Made by a program: the position numbers and the translations under genes
NCBI RefSeq assembly: GCF_937890665.1
Contig: NZ_CALADU010000187.1
Location: forward strand, 1-23,026
DNA: 23,026 bases
Reading direction: 5' to 3'
Origin: an uncultured Subdoligranulum sp.
Lineage (GTDB): Bacteria > Bacillota_A > Clostridia > Oscillospirales > Ruminococcaceae
The notes under the pieces: model-generated
Seen by the model: only the letters and a program-made list of their open reading frames with translations
The model's database searches: none
Told to the model about the DNA's origin: nothing
Shown here: positions 1 to 6,918 of the stretch, in pieces
Position numbering within the stretch: the stretch's first letter is position 1
Layout: each line of letters opens with the position of its first letter

Positions 1-592
1 TATCCAATCTTACCCGGACAGGCTGTTCGGGAATATCAATGTCATAATCGACCTGTTTATCCTCAAAAATAGGTATCCAGTCGATCAGGATATTTCTTGT
101 CAGCTCTGCGGCCTCAACAGGCTGGATTTCCAAAGCGAACTCGTCGGAATTTAACTTGAACCAGTCAAAAAGCACATCAATATATTCTTTCAGATCGTGA
201 GCTTTCCGGCGGGCGGTTTCGATATAATCATCCCGATCTTTCCCTGTAACAAGCCCTTTATGTACAGCGTCAAGATACCCAATAAGGGTTGTAAGGGGCG
301 TCCGAACATCGTGGGAAAGGCTCGTCATAAGCTGGCGATTGGTTTCTTCTGTCTGCCGGACAATCGAAAGTCTGCTTTCATAGGACACAACGATCTCATT
401 GATTTCATAGGCAAGAGGCGCTGTCAGTTCATTTGTTGCAGACAAAATACGCCGGTTGCCATTTCCGTTTTTCACATCAACCAGTGCATCGGTCATTTCT
501 GCAATTTGCTTTTTTACGCGCCGAACGAGAACGATGGAAGTCAATACAGCCACAACAGCAATCACAATGGACAAGAATACGATGATTTCCAT
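1..592 (-). CDS. Sensor histidine kinase, N-terminal part (runs off the left edge)
   Basis: This is a membrane sensor kinase that should autophosphorylate on histidine and pass the phosphate to the response regulator encoded just upstream. Translation from the ATG at 592 gives one hydrophobic segment (about residues 3-23) ending in basic residues, a short HAMP-like linker (about 24-80), then an H-box reading SLSHDVRTPLT with the phospho-accepting His at residue 94. The dimerisation helices follow and the frame stays open to base 1, so the ATP-binding domain lies outside the window. There is almost no extracellular sensor region, which suggests intramembrane sensing or sensing through a partner transporter, as in BceS-like kinases (inference). 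The start is set by AAGGAGG overlapping the end of the regulator gene; the intergenic gap is 5 bp. Confidence 0.9.
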   Translation of the reverse strand, partial: MEIIVFLSIVIAVVAVLTSIVLVRRVKKQIAEMTDALVDVKNGNGNRRILSATNELTAPLAYEINEIVVSYESRLSIVRQTEETNRQLMTSLSHDVRTPLTTLIGYLDAVHKGLVTGKDRDDYIETARRKAHDLKEYIDVLFDWFKLNSDEFALEIQPVEAAELTRNILIDWIPIFEDKQVDYDIDIPEQPVRVRLD

Positions 593-597
593 GCTGA

Positions 598-1290
598 CTA
601 CACCTCCTTATTAAACCGGTAGCCAATCCCTTTGACCGTTTGTATATATTTTGGGCTTGAAGGATTGACTTCTAATTTTTTACGAAGCCGGCTGATAATC
701 GCCATAATGTTACTGTCATCATAGAAATATTCTTCGCCCCATACTTCCTCATAAATCTGCTGTTTTGTTAAAATCTTTCCTTGATGCTTTGCACAGTACA
801 GGAGCAGATCAAATTCCTTTGGTGGAAGTTCAAAAGTGCCGTTTTCCGTCGTAACAGAACGATTTTCAAGGTCAATCTGCAATCCATCAAAATCCAGTTT
901 TTGCGCAGCTCCGATTTGCTGATTAAAGCGGGTGTAGCGGCGAATGAGGGACGCAATACGGGCAATCAGTTCGTCCATGTCAAACGGCTTTGTCAGATAA
1001 TCGTCCGCACCGGCCCGTAACCCTCGCACTTTAGAAGCACTGTCATTTTTGGATGTGAACATCAAAATCGGCAGGCTGTTTTCTTTGCGGATTTCTTCCA
1101 GCGTTTCAAAGCCATCCATACCAGGCATCATCACATCCAGCACCACAAGCTGGTATTCCTGCTCTTTTAATTTCTGCAAGCCCTCTTTTCCAGTATTACA
1201 AAAATCAGCTTCTATATGTTCCGATTGCACACTGCGTTTAATCAAAGCACACAGTTCTCTGTCATCATCTATAATTAAAATTTTATTCAT
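598..1290 (-). CDS. OmpR/PhoB-family response regulator
   Basis: This is a DNA-binding response regulator of 230 aa, the usual length for the family. The receiver domain (about 1-118) has the acidic pocket IIDDD at residues 6-10, the phosphoacceptor Asp52 in VVLDVMMPGMDG, the switch Thr79 and Lys101 in the LTKPF motif. The winged-helix effector domain (about 128-228) shows the typical LPPKEFDLL, LTKQQIYEEVW and VKGIGYRF segments. Its start overlaps the small HTH gene by 8 bp and its stop lies 5 bp before the kinase, so the three genes form one operon. Closest in style to VanR and transporter-linked regulators, but nothing here identifies a target, so no gene symbol is given. Confidence 0.95.
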   Translation of the reverse strand: MNKILIIDDDRELCALIKRSVQSEHIEADFCNTGKEGLQKLKEQEYQLVVLDVMMPGMDGFETLEEIRKENSLPILMFTSKNDSASKVRGLRAGADDYLTKPFDMDELIARIASLIRRYTRFNQQIGAAQKLDFDGLQIDLENRSVTTENGTFELPPKEFDLLLYCAKHQGKILTKQQIYEEVWGEEYFYDDSNIMAIISRLRKKLEVNPSSPKYIQTVKGIGYRFNKEV

Positions 1291-1471
1291 GGCTCAGCTC
1301 CTTCCCTTGTTTTGTCCGGCCATCAATCGGCTTCTCTGCAGTTTTGGGGATCAGCCAAACACCGGCCATTTTCACAGCGCCGTGGATACGCCCACCCGCA
1401 CAATAATAATTTACCCTGCGAGGTGTCACGCCCCACTGTTCGGCGGCATCTTTTAGTGTCATATAGTCCAT
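1283..1471 (-). CDS. Small helix-turn-helix (excisionase/MerR-like) protein
   Basis: This 62-aa protein has the fold signature of small MerR/excisionase-type winged helices: TLKDAAEQWGVTPRRVNYY is a helix-turn-helix, followed by a wing-like segment (GRIHGAVKMAGVWLIP). It is the first gene of the HTH-regulator-kinase operon. It has a good site GGAGGTGCAAA before the ATG and overlaps the regulator start by 8 bp, which suggests translational coupling. Proteins of this form often precede two-component genes in Clostridia mobile elements. A role as DNA-binding modulator of this operon is inference; it is unlikely to be the element's excisionase, since a dedicated one lies next to int at 20933-21133. 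Confidence 0.85.
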   Translation of the reverse strand: MDYMTLKDAAEQWGVTPRRVNYYCAGGRIHGAVKMAGVWLIPKTAEKPIDGRTKQGKELSHE

Positions 1472-1491
1472 TTTGCACCTCCATAGGACAT

Positions 1492-1520
1492 ATTATAGTT
1501 CCTTATCTCGAATAATACAA
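1492..1520 (-). promoter_or_regulatory. Sigma-A-type promoter for the HTH/two-component operon
   Basis: On the minus strand there is a perfect -10 (TATAAT, 1492-1497) and a partial -35 (TTGTAT, 1515-1520, four of six matches) separated by 17 bp. Transcription would start near 1485, giving a very short leader before the GGAGG site and the ATG at 1471. The promoter lies just downstream of the terminator at 1550-1579, so the cargo operon has its own start. Confidence 0.65.
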
Positions 1521-1549
1521 GCTGACTATTGTGATTATGCTTACATAAA

Positions 1550-1579
1550 GAGCCGCAGATCATCTCTGACCTGCGGCTC
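1550..1579 (-). terminator. Rho-independent terminator after block B
   Basis: A perfect 9-bp GC-rich stem (GAGCCGCAG with CTGCGGCTC) and 12-nt loop lie 18 bp past the stop of the 209-aa gene in the minus direction. The stem is followed by TTTATG, a short U run, so it is a modest terminator. No U run follows in the plus direction. It separates the unknown three-gene block from the cargo promoter. Confidence 0.65.
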
Positions 1580-1597
1580 CGTTCTCCTATTAACCTG

Positions 1598-2227
1598 TTA
1601 AGTATGTATCCCGTATTTCGCCGTTTGGATGTTCTCTTCGCCATGCAGGATTACCCCGCCGCAGGTCTTGGCACCCTGTACCATGTAGCCCTCAAAAAAG
1701 AAGCTGTAAGGCAGGTAATCATCCGTCAGGACGATGCGTTCGTAGTTGTACCAATTAAAATGCTGATCCAGAAACTTTCCCAGCTTGTGCCGCAAGATAG
1801 GATTCCCCACTACGGCCTTGAGATTCTTCCTGCTGTGAAACTCCAGCTTTGGCCTGTTCTGTTCCGGAATGGACAGCAGCCGCCACCGTGTTCCATCGGC
1901 GACTTCTTCCTCACCTGCCGCATATGAGCGAAACGGCTCATATGGCAGCCTGACCCGCTCGGTATAACCGGAAACGTTGTCTCTGCCAGCATCCTTCAGC
2001 CATGTGAAGGAAAGCTCCAGCACTTTGGCACCGCCTACTGCATCACACAGCCGCAGTTCTGCATAGGAATGGATATCTTTGGTGATCAAATACTTTTTCT
2101 CCTCCAACCGCTGCAATTCCTTTTTCAAAATAATAAAGCGCTGCGGTGAGCAACCTTTTCTGGAACAGGTCTTGACGGAAATGCTATCTTGATTCACATA
2201 AACTGTTGCCATTGTCCTATTATTCAT
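1598..2227 (-). CDS. Conserved-looking hypothetical protein (209 aa), third gene of block B
   Basis: I do not recognise this family. The protein is soluble, with no signal peptide or membrane segment. The N-terminal part has a CSRKGC cysteine pair and a charged helix (KKELQRLEEKKYL). The rest looks alpha/beta with many aromatics, ending in a region with DDYLPYSFFFEGY and GGVILHG. The start at 2227 is chosen because GAGGTG lies 5 nt upstream; an in-frame ATG at 2239 lacks a good site. The gene overlaps the end of the 824-aa gene by 8 bp, so the two are probably translationally coupled and may act together. It is the last gene before the terminator at 1550-1579. Confidence 0.75.
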   Translation of the reverse strand: MNNRTMATVYVNQDSISVKTCSRKGCSPQRFIILKKELQRLEEKKYLITKDIHSYAELRLCDAVGGAKVLELSFTWLKDAGRDNVSGYTERVRLPYEPFRSYAAGEEEVADGTRWRLLSIPEQNRPKLEFHSRKNLKAVVGNPILRHKLGKFLDQHFNWYNYERIVLTDDYLPYSFFFEGYMVQGAKTCGGVILHGEENIQTAKYGIHT

Positions 2228-4694
2228 AATACACCTCATTTCTGCTATTTGCCTCTGCTTGATGCATGGCAGTCTGCATGACCAGGAAGGGGTGCTCTAC
2301 ATACTCCTCTTTTGCTGAGGTATATGCCGCTCCACCCAAAGAGTCCAGATACTGCCATCCGTTTTTGGATTTTGAGATGTACACATAGAACGGTGCAAGC
2401 ACATACTCATCCCGTTCATAGCAGCCCAGATACCGTCTTGCAAGTACTGCCACAACACCCAGCTCTGCCGCTTTCTGTGTTGTCAGGGAAACTGCCAGTT
2501 TCATTACTTCCTCTTTTTCAATATCATTGAGTCCGAAAGTATAGATACTCTCCAGGAACAGCACAGGCTTCTCACTGGTGACAGGCTTTCCGATATCCAT
2601 GTTCTCCTGCGACAGATCAGCAAAAGAAAAATCGACGGCAGGCGGTTTTTGAAATGCACCTTTTGTCAAGCGGAGACAGGCACGAGCCACCACCGCTTCA
2701 TCCTTTTTCACAAGGACAATCTTCTTATTAGAGTCAAAGGCAGCTAACAGGCACTCCCTCTGGCTTCCAGTACGGTAAGACAAGCAGGTACTATGAGGAA
2801 GTTCACCAAGCCGCAGAGTGTGGTAAAAATCATCCACCTCTTCTGCCCAAAATGCACCTCGCGCCAACGAAAGATTTTTCTTCCAGAGGCTCTCCTGCAT
2901 CTCGCTGACAGGGTAGCGAATCTCACGCTGCAGGTCACCAGCAAAATATTTGAGTTTATAGAACTGGCCCATCAATTCAGCCTGTACGATCCGTCGCAGC
3001 GCTTCAACAGCCAGCTCCTGCCCGTCCAGTTCCCCATAGAGAGCGCATACCATAGCCGCGCCGCCCTGCAGTAAAAATTCCGTGACAGTCTCCCGGTTCT
3101 GCTCCACAAAATCGTCCGAAAATGCCAGTTTTTCTTTTAGATCCAGCCAGTCTGCATCTGTTGTCAGAATATCTTTCCGCACCTGCTTCCAATCCGTCAT
3201 TTCCAAAAGAGCCTTCATATTATTGAGGGCAAATACCGCATCCGACTCTGTAGTGAAATCCGGTATGAATGCCTGCAGCTGCGTATAGTGTTGTAGCAGC
3301 CCCATGGCAATCCGCCGGGTCAGCCCACAGATATGTCCAAATGAACCCCGATACCATTCGCTAAACGGCCTTTCCAACAGACATTTTCCAAGCTGCTCCA
3401 ACTCTGCATCTCCTGTATATTGGCTGACCAGATCCCGTTTTATCAGCTGCCGCAGTGTCAGCAAACGCTGATCTATGGAAAGAGGTGTCAGCATAGTGTA
3501 TAACCGGACATAAACCTCTTTCTGATGCCAAAGCTGATACATTTCCTCAAAGGTGTACTGCTGCCCTTCTTCCAGAAGCGTAAAAAAGCTGTCGCTGCGG
3601 TTCACAGAATCGCTGGCTTTCAAATTCTTCAGCGTCAGGGAATTGATGTTACAGTGCTCACAAAAGCCCGGCTCAAACAATAGAGAGTATCGCCCCAAGG
3701 ACAGGAACACTTCACTGTTCTGATTCACCAATTCCAAAAAATGCTTTTTTCTATGCTCCACCGCATAAATGAGAATTGAAAACTGGAATTGCCGGACAGC
3801 ATTAAAATCCAGATGGAGCCTGCCGGCATACAGAGCATTCAGATAACTCAGTTGGTTGCATAAAATTTCTTCCCTCTGCTCCTTGCTCAAAGGATGTGGC
3901 TGGGAGATAAACCAGTTGAGGTCATATTGTCCGGCATGGTTGTCCAGCCAGAGGTCAAAAAAAGCAGACAAATCCTCTGCGTCATATTCAAATACAGCCA
4001 ACAGCCGGCGGAATTTTCCTACATCGGTCATTTTCATCCACCGGAGAGCTTTCAGGCGTTCTACTGACAGAAACAGCCGCACACCATACCGATAAAGCAA
4101 GATGCAGACTCTCTGGAGCGGACGATTCTGTTCCAACAGTTCCAGAGCTTTCCGTTCATTTTGATGCCAGAAAAACAGATACGAACCAAGAAACGGCTGC
4201 CGCATCATATCCCGCTGGTGCTCCGTCAGCATGGAAAGTCCCTTCCACTCCGCAATGGGAAAAGTCTGCAGGTTATCCAATATGACCTGCTCCTCTTCTT
4301 CATACATCACAAAGGGAAAATAGTATTTCAGGTATTCAAACCTCAGGGAAGGCAACAGTTCCAATTTCATGACTGCCAGCACCTGCTCTTGGGAATACGC
4401 TGTCAGTCTCTCTCCATACCCGTCTGCCGACTCTAAGGCTGAAGCAATTTCTTCATCGCCAATCTCCTGCCTGCACAACGTACCATAGAGCGCTGCAAAG
4501 TCCGGCACCCGAACCAGTTCTTCCTGTATCCGCTTTGTCTTTCGGATGTGCAGCCGTTCCTGTAATTGAAGTGTCTCCACCTGTCCACATGCCTGCGCTA
4601 TGGCATCCTCTGAAAAGCTGCCTGTAAGCGTCGGAAGCAATCCGTCATCTTTCATTCTGGTCAATAGGGTCAGATGTTTTAATGTATTTCTCAT
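2220..4694 (-). CDS. Large hypothetical protein (824 aa), probable helical-repeat N-terminus with alpha/beta C-terminal domain
   Basis: No family is recognised. Residues 1 to about 600 read as continuous amphipathic helices rich in Leu, Glu, Gln, Arg and aromatics, with no membrane segment, suggesting a solenoid scaffold. From about 615 the pattern changes to a compact mixed alpha/beta domain with STCLSYRTGS, FDSNKKIVLV and VVARACLRLTKG strands, then FLESIYTFG and a Gly-rich end (YLDSLGGAAY); this could be the catalytic or binding part. The start overlaps the stop of the 705-aa gene by 4 bp (ATGA), and the end overlaps the 209-aa gene by 8 bp, so the three form a tightly coupled set. The function is unknown; a conflict, defence or element-maintenance role is only speculation. 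Confidence 0.85.
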   Translation of the reverse strand: MRNTLKHLTLLTRMKDDGLLPTLTGSFSEDAIAQACGQVETLQLQERLHIRKTKRIQEELVRVPDFAALYGTLCRQEIGDEEIASALESADGYGERLTAYSQEQVLAVMKLELLPSLRFEYLKYYFPFVMYEEEEQVILDNLQTFPIAEWKGLSMLTEHQRDMMRQPFLGSYLFFWHQNERKALELLEQNRPLQRVCILLYRYGVRLFLSVERLKALRWMKMTDVGKFRRLLAVFEYDAEDLSAFFDLWLDNHAGQYDLNWFISQPHPLSKEQREEILCNQLSYLNALYAGRLHLDFNAVRQFQFSILIYAVEHRKKHFLELVNQNSEVFLSLGRYSLLFEPGFCEHCNINSLTLKNLKASDSVNRSDSFFTLLEEGQQYTFEEMYQLWHQKEVYVRLYTMLTPLSIDQRLLTLRQLIKRDLVSQYTGDAELEQLGKCLLERPFSEWYRGSFGHICGLTRRIAMGLLQHYTQLQAFIPDFTTESDAVFALNNMKALLEMTDWKQVRKDILTTDADWLDLKEKLAFSDDFVEQNRETVTEFLLQGGAAMVCALYGELDGQELAVEALRRIVQAELMGQFYKLKYFAGDLQREIRYPVSEMQESLWKKNLSLARGAFWAEEVDDFYHTLRLGELPHSTCLSYRTGSQRECLLAAFDSNKKIVLVKKDEAVVARACLRLTKGAFQKPPAVDFSFADLSQENMDIGKPVTSEKPVLFLESIYTFGLNDIEKEEVMKLAVSLTTQKAAELGVVAVLARRYLGCYERDEYVLAPFYVYISKSKNGWQYLDSLGGAAYTSAKEEYVEHPFLVMQTAMHQAEANSRNEVYYE

Positions 4695-6808
4695 GCTGCT
4701 TCACCTCCGATCATTGTCAGTACCATATTCAAAATCTCATGCCTTGGCCGGGGTTCAGACTCTACCAGTTCACCACACAGCTCAAAAAAGGCGTGTGCAT
4801 CTTTGGCATCCATTGTCTGCACACAACCGGCGGGCCATTCCACCAACTTATCAAATGCCATATCCAGTACCTCTTTCTTCTCATCCCTGTAATAATATCC
4901 CCCTATGAATTTCACAAGAGATTCGGCGCTGCCGTTATAAAGTTGCTGCAGCTTTTCCCGTTTCTGTATGGTCCGTTTTTCCTGCTCCAGTCGTTTTTCC
5001 TGCTCCTTTCTCTCAGCTTCGGCTCTGTGCTCATCCTCCAACTCTTCCTTGGAATAGAATGTTTCCTTCAGCCGGTTGATTTCATAGCCGTTATACTCCC
5101 TGTGGAGCAAAAACTGCCGCAACACCGCTGCCAGCGCTTTTTTATCATAAAGGCGTTGGATCTCCGGTGCTTTTAAGGCACTTAAAACGAAGTCCTCATA
5201 TTTTTCCGGCTCAGTCTGGAAAACTGAACGCTCCACCCAGTCATAGAGCTGTCGATGCTGCTCTGCAGATAGGAATGGACGGCTGATGTATGTTTTATAT
5301 TCCCTTCTGCTGTAATACCCCTCACTCCTGACAAAGCATTCGTGAAAGTAAAACCGCTTGCCAAATATCGTTTGAAGTTGGGAAAAAGTGTACTCAGCCA
5401 GTAGCCTCTCTACAAACCGGAAACACCTCCAACTTGAAATTCTCAGGGCATACTCCCGCAGCAGTTTCAGTTGTGGCGCATCTTCACCATCTTGCCGATG
5501 CTGCTTGAAAAACTCCCATAGATTGATTTCCTTCTTTTCCACCAGAAAGGCAAATGCCCGCCTACCGTTCGTATGCCAACTTCTGAAATATTCTCCATAG
5601 TCAGCTCCGGTCAGTTCCTGATATCTGGAAAGCCACTGTTTCAAAGGGATCGTCTGCCTGGAATGCAGCATCTGCAGGGTAAACAACTCCATGTAGTTAT
5701 CCCGCTCCAGTTCCTTCGCCAGATTATCGTACTGAGGATCAAACACATCAAATCGGTACGGAAAATCCTTCTGTATCGTTTGATTCATCCATAACAGTGT
5801 TTTCGGTGCTGTGGGGTTCAAACCATATTGAACCGCTTCCCAGAGTCCCTGAAATCCTTCGTACTTGACCGTAAAGCTGTTATAGAACTGAAACAGCCAG
5901 CCAAGATACTCGTAAAATTCTTCCGAAAAATCCTTTGGAGCATTCAGAAGCATCCGCCCACACGCTGTTGCGATTTTCTCGGCAGTGATACTCTTGGAAC
6001 TCAACCGGTCCGGCAGCCTGTCCGCCCATACAGCGAGAGAGTTTGCCAAAATGATTTCATCGCAGCGATACCCTGCTTTAGTCAAAACCGAAAATTCGCG
6101 GCTGTCGGGCTTCATATTCATATACGGCAGTTTCATCAGCGTGCGCAGCACCAGGTCGGCTTTCCCGCGGTACCTCTTTGCCTGCTCTGCATAGAACCGG
6201 ATGAACCATTCCAGCACACCAAAATCATATACCAGTGAAAGTGTCAGATTTTGTGTGAATAGATGACTGAGTTGGGTATGCATCACCTCATAGCCGCGTT
6301 CCCTATCATCAAATAACGACAGTACAAACAGGGCTTCTTCCGTTCTCGTACACTCCCTTTCTGCCAGTTTCTCCAACAGGGCATGGCGCTGTGCCGCATC
6401 TGTTTCCAGAAGATACAGAGCGCCCTGCAGGTACACATCTTCTCCGGCAGACCGCCGCAATTTCTGGAGGAATGCTCCCCGCTGATTGCCCACAAACATA
6501 TTGTCAGACTGGATCGCACAGGTATTTCCCAGCGCCAGGGCCAGAGCGCGGAGAACCCGGACATCATTGCCCAGTTTTTCCTCAAACCGCTCCAACACCT
6601 CGCCAGGATAACGCAGATGATATGGTTCAAAATAGCCGGACACATCCGTTTCCACCTGCCATATCTGCATCGCCCTTGTTTGTCGGTAAGTCCTTCTCGC
6701 CGTATCGTCCTGAGAAGTCTGTACTACCAATTCGGCAAAGGCATGGTAAAGCTCCAAATCAATAGCCCTCTGATATACCCGGTAAACCGGTATCCTGTCG
6801 ATATGCAT
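4691..6808 (-). CDS. Large hypothetical protein (705 aa), helical with C-terminal coiled coil
   Basis: No family is recognised. It is predominantly helical with dense Leu/Tyr/Phe/Arg content and no signal peptide or membrane span. A highly charged stretch at about residues 586-625 (Glu/Lys/Arg/Gln-rich) should form a coiled coil, followed by a small helical cap. The start at 6808 is set by GGAGGG six bases upstream; the frame is open 26 codons further up, but that segment crosses the terminator hairpin at 6845-6879 and has no binding site. It is the first gene of block B and overlaps the 824-aa gene by 4 bp. Its resemblance in size, composition and helical character to its neighbour suggests the two form a complex (inference). 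Confidence 0.85.
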   Translation of the reverse strand: MHIDRIPVYRVYQRAIDLELYHAFAELVVQTSQDDTARRTYRQTRAMQIWQVETDVSGYFEPYHLRYPGEVLERFEEKLGNDVRVLRALALALGNTCAIQSDNMFVGNQRGAFLQKLRRSAGEDVYLQGALYLLETDAAQRHALLEKLAERECTRTEEALFVLSLFDDRERGYEVMHTQLSHLFTQNLTLSLVYDFGVLEWFIRFYAEQAKRYRGKADLVLRTLMKLPYMNMKPDSREFSVLTKAGYRCDEIILANSLAVWADRLPDRLSSKSITAEKIATACGRMLLNAPKDFSEEFYEYLGWLFQFYNSFTVKYEGFQGLWEAVQYGLNPTAPKTLLWMNQTIQKDFPYRFDVFDPQYDNLAKELERDNYMELFTLQMLHSRQTIPLKQWLSRYQELTGADYGEYFRSWHTNGRRAFAFLVEKKEINLWEFFKQHRQDGEDAPQLKLLREYALRISSWRCFRFVERLLAEYTFSQLQTIFGKRFYFHECFVRSEGYYSRREYKTYISRPFLSAEQHRQLYDWVERSVFQTEPEKYEDFVLSALKAPEIQRLYDKKALAAVLRQFLLHREYNGYEINRLKETFYSKEELEDEHRAEAERKEQEKRLEQEKRTIQKREKLQQLYNGSAESLVKFIGGYYYRDEKKEVLDMAFDKLVEWPAGCVQTMDAKDAHAFFELCGELVESEPRPRHEILNMVLTMIGGEAA

Positions 6809-6844
6809 TAAAATCCCTCCTACTTGAAATCTTCCATAAAAGAT

Positions 6845-6879
6845 ATGGGGAGAGAGCCGCAACATGGCTCTCTCCCCAT
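6845..6879 (-). terminator. Strong hairpin terminator after ligA
   Basis: A perfect 14-bp inverted repeat (ATGGGGAGAGAGCC with its complement) has a 7-nt loop and is followed on the minus strand by ATATCTTTTATGG. It lies 39 bp past the ligA stop and 36 bp before the start of the 705-aa gene. The U run is imperfect and there is little room for a promoter before block B, so it may be a partial terminator that lowers block B expression rather than a full stop. Confidence 0.65.
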
Positions 6880-6891
6880 TGATCAACTGAC

Positions 6892-6910
6892 AGCATACCG
6901 ATAGTATGCT
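6892..6910. repeat. Small palindrome after ligA
   Basis: AGCATAC and GTATGCT form a perfect 7-bp inverted repeat with a 5-nt spacer, between the ligA stop and the larger hairpin. On the plus strand it is followed by ATATTTTCTT, so it could stop antisense transcription or be a protein-binding site. Its function is not known. Confidence 0.35.
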
Positions 6911-6918
6911 ATATTTTC

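Noticed and set aside
197..622. 141-codon plus-strand frame
   Set aside because: Antisense to the kinase, whose H-box and transmembrane segment are clear on the minus strand.
598..1290. Naming the regulator vanR
   Set aside because: The general family fits, but no van resistance genes are visible and the sequence alone does not justify the symbol.
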